Shown here: positions 8,917-17,327 of the stretch, piece by piece
Position numbering within the stretch: the first letter of the stretch is position 1
Layout: every line of letters starts with the position of its first letter
DNA from: Psychrobacter sp. MF31
Lineage (GTDB): Bacteria > Pseudomonadota > Gammaproteobacteria > Pseudomonadales > Moraxellaceae
Direction of reading: 5' to 3'
Assembly (NCBI RefSeq): GCF_012847335.1
Contig: NZ_JABBDX010000002.1
Coordinates: forward strand, 186,001 to 250,000
Length of the DNA stretch: 64,000 nucleotides
Notes under the pieces: generated by a model
Database searches by the model: none
What the model saw: the letters and a program-made list of their open reading frames with translations, nothing else
Told to the model about the DNA's origin: nothing
Translations under genes and position numbers: made by a program

Positions 8917-10143
8917 TTAAAACAAGACGCGAACTCGAACGGTTTCCGCCACATCATTGAGCATATCAAGCGCCGCTTTTGAATCGCTATAATCCACATC
9001 CATCACCAAATAGCCGATATCGCCTTCGGTCATGAGGCTTTGGGCTATAATGTTGATGTGAGCTTCGGCAAACAGGCGGTTCACTTGTGACAGGACGCCG
9101 GGGACGTTTTTGTGAATGTGAAGCAATCGGTGCGTGCCTTCTTTAAACGGGATGGAAACGTTCGGGAAGTTGACCGCAGTGATGGTATCACCTTGATCCG
9201 AATAGCGGACGAATTTTTCGGCGACTTCTAAACCGATATTAGCCTGAGCTTCTTGGGTGGAGCCGCCAATGTGCGGGGTCAAAATCACGTTGTCAAATTT
9301 GCGCAGCGGCGACTCAAACTCTTCATCAGCAGATTTTGGCTCTTTTGGGAACACGTCAATGGCGGCGCCCAAGATTTTGCCCGATTCAATCGCGGCGGCT
9401 AAATCATCAATATCTACGCAAGTTCCGCGAGCGGCGTTAATAAAATAGCTGCCGTCTTTCATCTTATCAAACTGCTCAGCTTTCATCATATAGCGCGTGC
9501 TTGGCTCATCAGGAACATGCAAGGTGACAATGTCGGCGTTTTCAAGCAGCTCATCAAGGCTGCCAACTTGGCTTGCATTACCAATCGGCAATTTGGTGAC
9601 CACGTCATGATAAATGACATTCATGCCAAAACTTTCAGCTAAGACCGACAACTGCGAGCCGATGGAGCCATAGCCAACAATCCCGATAGTTTTGCCGCGA
9701 ACCTCATGCGAGTCTTTTGCGGACTTGCCCCAACCTCCGCGATGAACGGCAGCGCTTTTGGCAGGGATACCGCGATACAGCATGATGGCTTCGGCAAGTA
9801 CCAATTCGGCAACCGAGCGCGTATTTGAATACGGCGCGTTAAAGACCGGAATACCAAGCTCACGAGCGGCATTTAAGTCCACTTGGTTGGTGCCAATACA
9901 AAAGCAGCCAATGCCGATCAATTTGGGCGCTTGCTCAAGCACCTCACGGGTCAACTGCGTTCGCGAGCGAATGCCAATAAAGTGCGCGTCTTTAATTTTT
10001 TCAATCAGCTCATCAGTATCAAGTGCTTGACTTAAGCTTTCGATATTATGATAGCCCCCTTGAGTCAACACTTTAACCGCGTTGTCGTGAACACCTTCGA
10101 GAAGTAAAAATCGGATTTTGTCTTTTTGCAGGGAGAGCGCCAT
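8917..10143 (-). CDS. serA: D-3-phosphoglycerate dehydrogenase
   Basis: SerA oxidises 3-phosphoglycerate to 3-phosphohydroxypyruvate, the first step of serine synthesis. The protein has 408 residues from ATG 10143 (AGG ribosome site upstream), close to the 410 of the E. coli type. It shows the substrate domain (HFIGIRSRTQLT), the NAD-binding motif GIVGYGSIGSQL, the catalytic-His segment ILTPHIGGSTQEAQ, and a C-terminal ACT domain (from about residue 335: HKNVPGVLSQVNRLFAE) that normally binds serine for feedback control. It is divergent from a D-2-hydroxyglutarate dehydrogenase-like gene, a functionally meaningful pairing (see findings). Confidence 0.95.
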   Translation of the reverse strand: MALSLQKDKIRFLLLEGVHDNAVKVLTQGGYHNIESLSQALDTDELIEKIKDAHFIGIRSRTQLTREVLEQAPKLIGIGCFCIGTNQVDLNAARELGIPVFNAPYSNTRSVAELVLAEAIMLYRGIPAKSAAVHRGGWGKSAKDSHEVRGKTIGIVGYGSIGSQLSVLAESFGMNVIYHDVVTKLPIGNASQVGSLDELLENADIVTLHVPDEPSTRYMMKAEQFDKMKDGSYFINAARGTCVDIDDLAAAIESGKILGAAIDVFPKEPKSADEEFESPLRKFDNVILTPHIGGSTQEAQANIGLEVAEKFVRYSDQGDTITAVNFPNVSIPFKEGTHRLLHIHKNVPGVLSQVNRLFAEAHINIIAQSLMTEGDIGYLVMDVDYSDSKAALDMLNDVAETVRVRVLF

Positions 10144-10468
10144 GGAAAACCTATCCTTTGACTTTGGTGAATGAATCAGCAAGCTTCTTATCTTACACAA
10201 ATTGCCAAGTGTTGTTTTACTATTTATTTAAATAAATAGTTACTATTTTTTAATCTCATCATGAAAAAAATTCAGGGCGGCAGTAGTTATTTGAATTTGC
10301 TTAAAAAATAAAAGTTCTTCAAAATTTATCAACTAGCCGCTCCCTTAAAATCACGATACACTATATTATTCTTGAAAGCTTGCTTTATGATTTTATTTTG
10401 ACCCGTTTTATTTTAACCCGTTGTTGTTCACCTCCCATTGCCCAAAACGATGCTGCCTTGAGACGATT
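10144..10468. other. Divergent promoter region between serA and the D-2-HG dehydrogenase-like gene
   Basis: AT-rich, with no supported coding frame. A possible rightward -10 (TATATT near 10361-10366) and several A/T tracts are present, but no confident -35 pair. It must hold both divergent promoters. Confidence 0.4.
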
Positions 10469-11920
10469 ATGACTGAATTGACCACGCCCCAACCGACTTT
10501 GGAAACTTTGCAATCAACCCCGACTGCCACCTTGCTCAATGCTTTGCTTGAAGATTGCGGCTTTGATGCCAGCCAAATCAAAACCGACAGCGAAAGCTTG
10601 CTGCACTGGGGCAAAGACTGGACGAAGCATTTTTCGCCAAACGCCTCAGCAATCGTGTTTCCAAAATCGACCGAGCAAGTTCAAGCGGTGGTAAAACTTG
10701 CTAATGCTCACAATATCGTTCTCACGCCAAGCGGCGGTCGAACAGGACTGTCAGCAGGCGCCGTTGCTGCTAATGGTGAAATCGTGGTCAGCCTTGATAA
10801 AATGAATAAAATTGGCAAATTTTATCCGGCAGACCGCTTGGTGGAGATTGAAGCAGGGGTGATTACCGAGCAGCTTCAGCAGTTTGCCCAAAGCCAAGAT
10901 TTATATTATCCGGTCGATTTTGCCTCAGCAGGGTCAAGCCAAATGGGCGGCAATATCGGCACCAACGCCGGCGGCATTAAGGTCATCCGCTACGGCATGA
11001 CGCGGCAATGGGTCATGGGGCTGACAGTGGTGACCGGTCGCGGCGATATTTTGGAATTAAATCGCGGCATGATTAAAAATGCCACAGGCTATGACTTACG
11101 CCAATTGTTTATCGGCAGTGAAGGCACGCTTGGGCTTGTGACCCACGCGCAAATCAAGCTTGAGCGACCACCAAAAGCGCTCAGTGTTATGGTGCTTGGC
11201 ATGGACAGCTTTGATGATGTGATGAATGTTTTGGCCGCCTTTCAAGCCAAAGTTGACTTAACCGCCTTTGAGTTTTTTGATGATGTTGCCGTTGACAAAC
11301 TCATGGCAACGGGTCACGTTCAAGAGCCGTTTGAATCCAAACCGCGATTTTATACCTTGCTTGAATTTGAAGCGCCTTATGAGCCGATCATGGATGAGGC
11401 GATGGCGATTTTTGAGGACTGCATGGAAAACGGCTGGATTGTCGACGGCGTTATGAGCCAAAATATGACTCAAGCGGCGGAGCTTTGGAAGCTTCGTGAG
11501 TTTATTTCCGAGACCATTTCGGTTTTTACGCCCTATAAAAATGACGTTTCGGTATTAATCAGCCACGTTCCAAGCTTTATTCACGACATTGAAACTATCG
11601 TTCAAGACAAGTACCCAAGCTTTGAGGTGTGCTGGTTTGGTCATATTGGTGATGGCAATTTGCACTTGAACATCTTAAAGCCTGAAACTATTAGCAAAGA
11701 CGAATTTTTTACTGAATGCCAAATCGTTAACCAGTTTGTCTTTGAAACCGTTCAAAAATATGGCGGCTCGGTATCGGCAGAACATGGCGTTGGCATGACC
11801 AAAAAGCCCTATTTGCAATTTAGCAAAACTGAAACTGAAATTGATTATCTCAAAGCCATCAAGCGCGTTTTTGACCCCAACAACATCATGAACCGCGGCA
11901 AGATTTTTGATTTGGAGTGA
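10469..11920 (+). CDS. FAD-binding oxidoreductase, probable D-2-hydroxyglutarate dehydrogenase
   Basis: The protein of 483 residues belongs to the GlcD/D-2-HGDH flavoprotein family. It has the FAD-binding PP-loop region (PSGGRTGLSAGAVAANGEIV), NIGTNAGGIKVIRYGMTRQWV and NATGYDLRQLFIGSEGTLG, then a C-terminal catalytic domain with the metal-binding HIGDGNLHLNI motif and SAEHGVGMTKKPYL. Family members oxidise D-2-hydroxyacids and pass electrons to an electron carrier. Position next to serA favours D-2-hydroxyglutarate, because SerA can make it from 2-oxoglutarate; glycolate or D-lactate remain alternatives. ATG at 10469 is chosen over an upstream ATG at 10421 on family grounds; its ribosome site (GAGA) is weak. 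Confidence 0.85.
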   Translation: MTELTTPQPTLETLQSTPTATLLNALLEDCGFDASQIKTDSESLLHWGKDWTKHFSPNASAIVFPKSTEQVQAVVKLANAHNIVLTPSGGRTGLSAGAVAANGEIVVSLDKMNKIGKFYPADRLVEIEAGVITEQLQQFAQSQDLYYPVDFASAGSSQMGGNIGTNAGGIKVIRYGMTRQWVMGLTVVTGRGDILELNRGMIKNATGYDLRQLFIGSEGTLGLVTHAQIKLERPPKALSVMVLGMDSFDDVMNVLAAFQAKVDLTAFEFFDDVAVDKLMATGHVQEPFESKPRFYTLLEFEAPYEPIMDEAMAIFEDCMENGWIVDGVMSQNMTQAAELWKLREFISETISVFTPYKNDVSVLISHVPSFIHDIETIVQDKYPSFEVCWFGHIGDGNLHLNILKPETISKDEFFTECQIVNQFVFETVQKYGGSVSAEHGVGMTKKPYLQFSKTETEIDYLKAIKRVFDPNNIMNRGKIFDLE

Positions 11921-11922
11921 TA

Positions 11923-11971
11923 GTTAATAAAAAATAATGGTTAATAAAAATGAGGGTTAACAAAAATTAAG
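11923..11971. repeat. Three imperfect 16-17 bp tandem repeats after the D-2-HGDH-like gene
   Basis: Units start at 11923, 11940 and 11956: GTTAATAAAAAATAATG, GTTAATAAAAATGAGG and GTTAACAAAAATTAAG. The array begins two bases after the stop codon and is followed by a terminator. Confidence 0.65.
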
Positions 11972-11983
11972 CCCTAAAAAATA

Positions 11984-12016
11984 AAAAAAATGACGTCTTA
12001 GAGCGTCATTTTTTAT
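11984..12016. terminator. Bidirectional terminator
   Basis: AAAAAATGACG/CGTCATTTTTT stem with A and T runs on both sides, between the D-2-HGDH-like gene and the convergent BLUF gene. Confidence 0.9.
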
Positions 12017-12036
12017 TGCCTAGCGAGTTTGAAATG

Positions 12037-12654
12037 TTACCACCAAAGCAATGATCCTAACGCCAAAATCACGAGCAAAAGCAAAATACCTTGAACCAAT
12101 AAAAAGGCTTGATGCGGGGCGGTGACATAGCGAACCATATTGCCAAGGGCATTGTAAGTGATGCCCGCCGCTTTGATGTGCGGCGGATGATCAAACGCTT
12201 GAATGACGGCTAAAAACTGCTGAGTCCGCGCGCTTGACCACCCTTGCGGCGCAAACGGTAAAAAGGGCGCTAAATTTTGCGCTTGTGCCTTGGTGGCATC
12301 CGACCAAAGCCAGCGCTCCAAAAACAGCATCCGCATTCGCCAATCTTTAAAGCGCTGATGGCTGATCGGCTGAGCTAATAAGATAGTTAGCTGCTTATGT
12401 CGCGGATCTTGCGAAATGCGCTGCAAAAGCGCCAAAATCTGCGCTTTTTTACCTTCAATACACTGCAAAAACTCGCCATTGCCATAGCATAAAATGCCCG
12501 TAATGCCTTGCTGCTGATTGTAGCGATACGCATGATGGGCAATATCATCAAAGATTTTTGAATCAAAACGCCCCTTAAGGCTCAACGTGCTGGCATACAC
12601 CACTTGGATCAGCGCATCATCTGCCAGCGGTTCAATTTGGTCAAGGGACATCAT
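12037..12654 (-). CDS. BLUF-domain blue-light sensor with C-terminal membrane anchor
   Basis: The first ~115 residues form a BLUF domain, which binds FAD and senses blue light. The key residues of the flavin hydrogen-bond network are present: Tyr20 (VVYAS), Asn46 (YNQQQGITGIL) and Gln64 (FLQCIEG), with Trp105 and Met107 in the DWRMRMLF strand. After a linker of about 60 residues there is a single hydrophobic helix at about 183-203 ending in SLLWW, so the protein is predicted to be membrane-anchored with the sensor in the cytoplasm. No effector domain (EAL, GGDEF, cyclase) is present, so output must go through a partner. An AAGG site precedes ATG ATG. The length of 205 is longer than simple BLUF proteins (~150). 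Confidence 0.88.
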   Translation of the reverse strand: MMSLDQIEPLADDALIQVVYASTLSLKGRFDSKIFDDIAHHAYRYNQQQGITGILCYGNGEFLQCIEGKKAQILALLQRISQDPRHKQLTILLAQPISHQRFKDWRMRMLFLERWLWSDATKAQAQNLAPFLPFAPQGWSSARTQQFLAVIQAFDHPPHIKAAGITYNALGNMVRYVTAPHQAFLLVQGILLLLVILALGSLLWW

Positions 12655-13169
12655 AATAAACCTTTATCATCCATTTTATTGATAGTTAAGCAAAAATTTT
12701 GGCATCGCCAAGAAAATCCAAGTTTGATGGCACGGTCACAAAGACACCACCGCTAATGGAGGTATAAAGGCTCAGTAAATAAAAAGGAGAAGCTCAAGAT
12801 AATCTCACAAAATCATAGCAATTGGTTACTTCTCTTACGCTGATATCACGACGTTGGCTTGCTATGATAAGCATTAAAAAATGATCGCAAGTTGAAAAGA
12901 TAAGCGTAACCTGTGACGCTATCTTATGGCAGCAAATAGCAGAAGCGTAAATCTGTCAAAACATAATCGAGCCTGCCAAGATTTCAAAAGACTTTTAACG
13001 TGGCTTTAACTTTTAACTTAGCTTTAACAAAAGCATCGATCGTGACAAATTTTGCTTAAAATTAACTATAGCATAGCATTAAAGCGATAAATTTTTTAAG
13101 ATTTTTTTATGAGTTTTGATACCATTTTTTAGTGCCAAAACCGCAAGCTAACCTTTGAATAGGATTGAT
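12655..13169. other. Divergent intergenic region between BLUF and GNAT-nitrilase genes
   Basis: No supported coding frame in about 515 bases. It contains an imperfect inverted repeat (AAGATAAGCGT, 12897-12907, with ACGCTATCTT, 12916-12925), an 18-bp tandem duplication at 12992-13027, and AT-rich sequence before the right-hand gene. An A/G-rich AAAAAGGAGAAG at about 12780-12791 is not followed by a usable ORF. Confidence 0.4.
12992..13027. repeat. 18-bp tandem duplication
   Basis: CTTTTAACGTGGCTTTAA is followed directly by CTTTTAACTTAGCTTTAA, differing at three positions. It lies in the divergent intergenic region and may be a spacer duplication or a paired binding site. Confidence 0.65.
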
Positions 13170-14813
13170 ATGAGTAAGAACGATAAGATCGATGATTTTC
13201 ATTTAACGATTGCTGAAATTAAGAAAAAAGACTACCCGCAATTAAAAGTATTGATGGATCGCGTTTATGCCAATTTGGGCGGCGCGTGGTCAAAAACGAC
13301 CATTCATACGCTCATTGATGCCTTTCCTGAGGGTCAAATTGCGCTGTTTGACCATGACCAAATGATTGGTTTTGTGCTGTCGATGCGCGTGGATTATGCC
13401 AAATTTTCCAACCCCCATACCTATGATGATTTGATTGGTCACCGCGAGATCATCAAGGATAACCCTAAAGGCGATGCCATTTATGGCTTGGATGCGCTGA
13501 TTGATCCCGATTATCGCGGTTATCGCTTGGGTCGCCGCCTTTATGATGCTCGTAAAGAGCTTTGCCGGCAGATGAACTTTCGGGCAATTTTAGCGGGTGG
13601 TCGAATCCCTAATTATTACAACCATCAAGATTTAACCCCTGGTGAGTACATTGATGCGGTTGAGTCGCGCGAAATTCATGACAATGCACTGTCGTTTCAA
13701 TTGTCCAACGGTTTTATTGTCAAACGGATTTTGACCGGCTATTTGCCTGACGATGCGCAATCAAAAGGCTTTGCCACCTTACTTGAATGGTCAAATATTT
13801 ATTACGAGCCGCAAGATTATAAGCCCAATGCTCGCAAATCTGAAGTTCGCATCGGCGGCATTCAATGGCAAATGCGTGAGGTGGAATCGCCAGAAGAATT
13901 GCTTCAGCAAGTTGAGTTTTTTGTCGATATCATGGCAGATTACAATTCCGACTTTGCTTGCCTGCCAGAGTTTTTTAACGCGCCACTCATGGGACTTTGT
14001 GAATCCACCGACCAAAATATCGCCATTCGCTTTTTAGCAAGCTATACTGAATGGTTTAAAAATGAAATCTCGCATTTAGCAGTCAGCTATAACGTCAACG
14101 TGATTACCGGCTCGATGCCGCTGCTTGACGAGGAGGACGTGCTGTATAACGTCAGCTATCTTTGTCGCCGTGATGGCACGGTTGAGGAGCAGCGCAAAAT
14201 CCACATCACCCCGCACGAGCGCAGCGCTTGGGTGATTGAGGGCGGCGATAAAGTCCAAGTCTTTGACACCGACGCCGGTCGCGTTGGCATTTTGATTTGC
14301 TATGATGTTGAATTTCCTGAGCTTGCCCGCCTCATGGCACTTGATGACATGGACATTTTGTTTGTGCCGTTTTGGACGGACACGCAAAATGGCTATTTGC
14401 GCGTCCGTCACTGCGCCCAAGCCCGCGCCATTGAAAATGAGTGCTACGTGATGATTTGCGGCTCGGTCGGTAACTTACCGCAAGTTGAAAGCCTTGACAT
14501 TCAATACGCTCAGTCGTCTATTTTTTCGCCGTCCGATTTTGCATTCCCGCACGACTCCATCATGGCAGAAACCACGCCCAACACCGAAATGGTGTTTTTC
14601 TCTGATTTGGATTTAGATAAGCTGCTTCATGTTCGTCATGAAGGCTCAGTTCATAATTTGCTTGATCGCCGCGATGATTTATTTAGCCTGCGCTGGAAGA
14701 AAAAATCAAAAGTTCCGGCAAATAAACTAAGCGAAGCCGAGCGCCTTGACAATTCTGGAAGCGTTCGTGAGGGTGATCCGCTGCAAGACCGCGCCGCAAA
14801 CCCTCGCAGTTAG
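13170..14813 (+). CDS. Fusion of GNAT acetyltransferase and carbon-nitrogen hydrolase (nitrilase) domains
   Basis: The N-terminal ~210 residues are a GNAT domain: the acetyl-CoA loop is seen in LIDPDYRGYRLGRRLYDARKE (around residues 110-130). The C-terminal ~300 residues are a nitrilase-superfamily amidase with the catalytic Glu (CLPEFFN), Lys (RKIHITPHE) and Cys (ILICYDVEFPEL). Such two-domain proteins occur in many bacteria; the physiological substrate is not established to my knowledge. ATG at 13170 has AGGA five bases upstream and gives 547 residues; an upstream TTG at 13155 is rejected. A terminator follows, so it is a single-gene unit. Confidence 0.92.
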   Translation: MSKNDKIDDFHLTIAEIKKKDYPQLKVLMDRVYANLGGAWSKTTIHTLIDAFPEGQIALFDHDQMIGFVLSMRVDYAKFSNPHTYDDLIGHREIIKDNPKGDAIYGLDALIDPDYRGYRLGRRLYDARKELCRQMNFRAILAGGRIPNYYNHQDLTPGEYIDAVESREIHDNALSFQLSNGFIVKRILTGYLPDDAQSKGFATLLEWSNIYYEPQDYKPNARKSEVRIGGIQWQMREVESPEELLQQVEFFVDIMADYNSDFACLPEFFNAPLMGLCESTDQNIAIRFLASYTEWFKNEISHLAVSYNVNVITGSMPLLDEEDVLYNVSYLCRRDGTVEEQRKIHITPHERSAWVIEGGDKVQVFDTDAGRVGILICYDVEFPELARLMALDDMDILFVPFWTDTQNGYLRVRHCAQARAIENECYVMICGSVGNLPQVESLDIQYAQSSIFSPSDFAFPHDSIMAETTPNTEMVFFSDLDLDKLLHVRHEGSVHNLLDRRDDLFSLRWKKKSKVPANKLSEAERLDNSGSVREGDPLQDRAANPRS

Positions 14814-14842
14814 CTAAACCTTTATTTTAATAAGACTTTTTT

Positions 14843-14882
14843 AAAAACGGCTGCAAACAGATAACTGCTCAGCCGTTTTTTG
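14843..14882 (+). terminator. Terminator after the GNAT-nitrilase gene
   Basis: AAAACGGCTG/CAGCCGTTTT stem with a T tail. Confidence 0.88.
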
Positions 14883-14924
14883 TTAGACTAGCGATTCACT
14901 TTAAATGTTATTAAAAAATATATT

Positions 14925-15464
14925 ATGACGGAAACTGCTCTGCCCCTTACCAAATCACCAAAACAAAAGCTATTTTCAGCGATTAAAACCATCTTGCTTT
15001 ATGGCGTGATGTTTATCGTCATTTATAGCGTGGTCAATTGCTGGCGACAGCCGGTCATGCCTGCCAATCCGGAGCTTAGCCTAACCGATTATCAAGGTCA
15101 AACCGTTGATTTGGCAACTTTAAGCCAAGACCAACCGGTTTTGGTCTATTTTTGGGGAACGTGGTGTCCCGTTTGTAAAACCACCTCCCCTGCGGTCAAC
15201 AGATTGAGCCAATCGAGCAACTATCCGGTGGTGACCGTTGCGGTGAAATCTGGCAGTAATCAAGAATTAGGCAGCTATTTATCACAACATAATTATCGCT
15301 TTACTACCATTAACGATGAAAATGGCAATATTTTTGATGATTGGCAAGGTCAGGTGACACCATCGTTTGTCATTTTAAAAGATGGCAAAATGAAACAAGG
15401 CTTAACCGGAATTCAGCCGGAATGGTCATTGAAACTTCGACTTTGGCTTAGCTCATTAGGTTAA
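14925..15464 (+). CDS. Membrane-anchored thioredoxin-like disulfide oxidoreductase (TlpA/ScsD type)
   Basis: The 179-residue protein has an N-terminal membrane anchor (about residues 21-40: ILLYGVMFIVIYSVVNCW) and a periplasmic thioredoxin fold with the active site WGTWCPVCKTTSP near residues 81-93 and the cis-Pro loop (QVTPSFVIL). TlpA/ResA/ScsD proteins exchange dithiols in the periplasm, for example in cytochrome c maturation or copper tolerance. No ccm or scs gene is nearby, so the pathway is open. No clear ribosome binding site precedes the ATG, and the leader is only A/T-rich. Confidence 0.85.
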   Translation: MTETALPLTKSPKQKLFSAIKTILLYGVMFIVIYSVVNCWRQPVMPANPELSLTDYQGQTVDLATLSQDQPVLVYFWGTWCPVCKTTSPAVNRLSQSSNYPVVTVAVKSGSNQELGSYLSQHNYRFTTINDENGNIFDDWQGQVTPSFVILKDGKMKQGLTGIQPEWSLKLRLWLSSLG

Positions 15465-15486
15465 TCTTAAATGAGGTTTCGCCATT

Positions 15487-15524
15487 AAAAAACCGATTGA
15501 GCATTGCCAATCGGTTTTTATTTT
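15487..15524. terminator. Bidirectional terminator between the thioredoxin gene and ald
   Basis: Perfect 12-base stem AAAAACCGATTG/CAATCGGTTTTT. Confidence 0.92.
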
Positions 15525-15545
15525 AAAGCGTTTTTAAAACAAATA

Positions 15546-16661
15546 TTAGCTTAAAAGGCTTGCTAACTCTTGATACTCTAACCCAAGCTCATCAGCAACA
15601 GCCTTATAAGTGACAAAACCTTTTGCAGTGTTGACGCCTTTGGCAAGCGCGCTATTGTCAAGGCAAGCTTGCTTAAAGCCTTTATTGGCAAGCGCCATCA
15701 CGTAAGGCATGGTGACGTTGGTCAGCGCCATGGTTGACGTTCTTGGCACCGCGCCTGGGATGTTGGCGACCGCATAATGGATGATGCCGTGCTTGGTGTA
15801 AGTTGCGTCGTCGTGGGTGGTAATTCGATCGGTCGTTTCAAAAAGCCCGCCTTGGTCGATGGCAATGTCAATGACGACGCCACCCGGCTGCATGGATTTG
15901 ATCATCTCCTCAGTCACAAGCTTTGGCGTTGCCGCGCCCGGAATCAACACCGCGCCGATGACCAAATCGCTGTCTTTGACGCTTTTGGCGATGTTTTCTT
16001 TGGTGGACATGAGCGTTTGAATGCTGCTACCAAACATTTCTGACAGCTCTTTTAAGCGCTGCGAGCTTAAGTCCAAAATGGTCACATCCGCACGAAGTCC
16101 AATGGCAATTTTGGCGGCTTCCGTTCCAGAAACGCCACCGCCAATGATGGTCACTTTACCCTTTTGAACGCCCGGAACGCCGCCTAATAAAATACCTTTG
16201 CCGCCATAAAACGACTGCAAATATTGAGCGCCAATTTGGGTACTCATTCGACCTGCAATCTCACTCATTGGGGTCAATAGCGGCAACGCGCCATTGCTCA
16301 ATTGAACCGTTTCATAAGCGATTCCCGAAACCTTATTTTTTACCAACACTTTGGCAAGCTCAGGCTCAGCCGCCAAGTGCAGATAAGTAAACAAGACCAA
16401 ATCTTCTTTTAAATATTGATATTCCGCGCTTTGCGGCTCTTTGACTTTGATGAGCAACTCGACATCCCAAGCTTCCGCCGCGCTATTGACAATGGTCGCG
16501 CCCGCGTTTTTATAGTCGTCATCGGTGAACTGCGATCCCATTCCGGCATCTTTTTCAACCAACACCGTATGACCGTTATCAACCAAGGCACTGACGCCAT
16601 CAGGGGTCAGACCGACGCGATTTTCATTATTTTTAACTTCTTTTGGGATTCCGACTTTCAT
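15546..16661 (-). CDS. ald: Alanine dehydrogenase
   Basis: Ald reversibly deaminates L-alanine to pyruvate and ammonia with NAD+. The 371-residue protein matches the family length. It begins [20 protein letters not shown] and has the catalytic Lys in LIKVKEPQ, the catalytic His in [13 protein letters not shown] and the Rossmann motif [15 protein letters not shown]. The ATG has a strong AAGGAG site. The large upstream region carries a 16-bp perfect palindrome and a 3 x 16 bp tandem array, plausible regulator sites (Lrp/AsnC regulators often control ald genes, but none is seen here). Confidence 0.95.
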   Translation of the reverse strand: MKVGIPKEVKNNENRVGLTPDGVSALVDNGHTVLVEKDAGMGSQFTDDDYKNAGATIVNSAAEAWDVELLIKVKEPQSAEYQYLKEDLVLFTYLHLAAEPELAKVLVKNKVSGIAYETVQLSNGALPLLTPMSEIAGRMSTQIGAQYLQSFYGGKGILLGGVPGVQKGKVTIIGGGVSGTEAAKIAIGLRADVTILDLSSQRLKELSEMFGSSIQTLMSTKENIAKSVKDSDLVIGAVLIPGAATPKLVTEEMIKSMQPGGVVIDIAIDQGGLFETTDRITTHDDATYTKHGIIHYAVANIPGAVPRTSTMALTNVTMPYVMALANKGFKQACLDNSALAKGVNTAKGFVTYKAVADELGLEYQELASLLS

Positions 16662-16762
16662 AATTTGCTCCTTGCAAAATGGTAGCTAACCTGTTGAAAT
16701 TCTAAAAATTAACTTAAACTTAATAAAAATAGAAATTCTTAAAAGATTGGCATGATAAATTA

Positions 16763-16778
16763 AGCAGGTAATCCTGCT
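16763..16778. promoter_or_regulatory. 16-bp perfect inverted repeat, candidate operator upstream of ald
   Basis: AGCAGGTAATCCTGCT is a perfect palindrome with a 4-base centre, about 100 bases before the ald start. It has no T tail, so an operator is more likely than a terminator. Confidence 0.4.
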
Positions 16779-16784
16779 GATTAT

Positions 16785-16832
16785 TTTAAAAAGTGGTAAA
16801 TTTAAAAGGTGATAACTTTAAAAAGTGGTAAA
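16785..16832. repeat. Three tandem 16-bp repeats upstream of ald
   Basis: Units at 16785, 16801 and 16817: the first and third are identical (TTTAAAAAGTGGTAAA), the second is TTTAAAAGGTGATAAC. They lie seven bases beyond the palindrome, on the same face spacing of about 1.5 helical turns. Confidence 0.8.
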
Positions 16833-17161
16833 AAGGTATTAAAAATTTGCTAATTCAGCAAATAAAGGCTTAACTAGGAAGTTGTAAATAGGCTTAATGC
16901 AATCGCTAATGCTTTATAAAGGCGAGCGACGCTATCCCAAAGCTTGAGATTGACGACTGGCGACATCATACAGGAAAAATACGCGCTCAAAGCGAGCATT
17001 GATAACCAAAAAGACGCTATCATTAAAAATAGTTTAAAATAAGTTACCATAATAATGGCGTGATGTTAAGCGTTTTAAAATCAGGTTTTGATAAAAGCGG
17101 ATGTTTTTTGCGCCACTGATTGCGCGACTAAACTACCGTAACTCTTTTTACCCCAAGCAAT

Positions 17162-17191
17162 TTGACATATAATATGCCGCGATATGATAAT
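17162..17191 (+). promoter_or_regulatory. Sigma-70 promoter for ileS-lspA
   Basis: Consensus TTGACA (17162-17167), 18-base spacer, GATAAT (17186-17191). This is the best promoter match in the window and is placed to drive ileS. Confidence 0.75.
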
Positions 17192-17327
17192 TTTTACTTA
17201 GGCGCTTTGAGGATCAATCGCGCCGCGCCTCACATTTTGGTCGATGCTTCTATTGACCTAATGACTGTTATTTTTTCTAGCGCTTGTTTGCACCCCTATT
17301 TTTCACTTAACTTAAAGAACTGCTTTT

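Larger units (their letters stand above)
16662..17327. other. Large divergent intergenic region between ald and ileS
   Basis: About 666 bases without a supported gene. The ald-proximal part holds the palindrome at 16763-16778 and the tandem array at 16785-16832; the ileS-proximal part holds a good sigma-70 promoter at 17162-17191 followed by a 136-base leader. The middle, about 16840-17160, shows nothing I can name. Confidence 0.5.

Noticed and set aside
16817-16850. Possible replication iterons or CRISPR-like array near ald
   Set aside because: Three short units without spacers, cas genes or replication genes do not support either.
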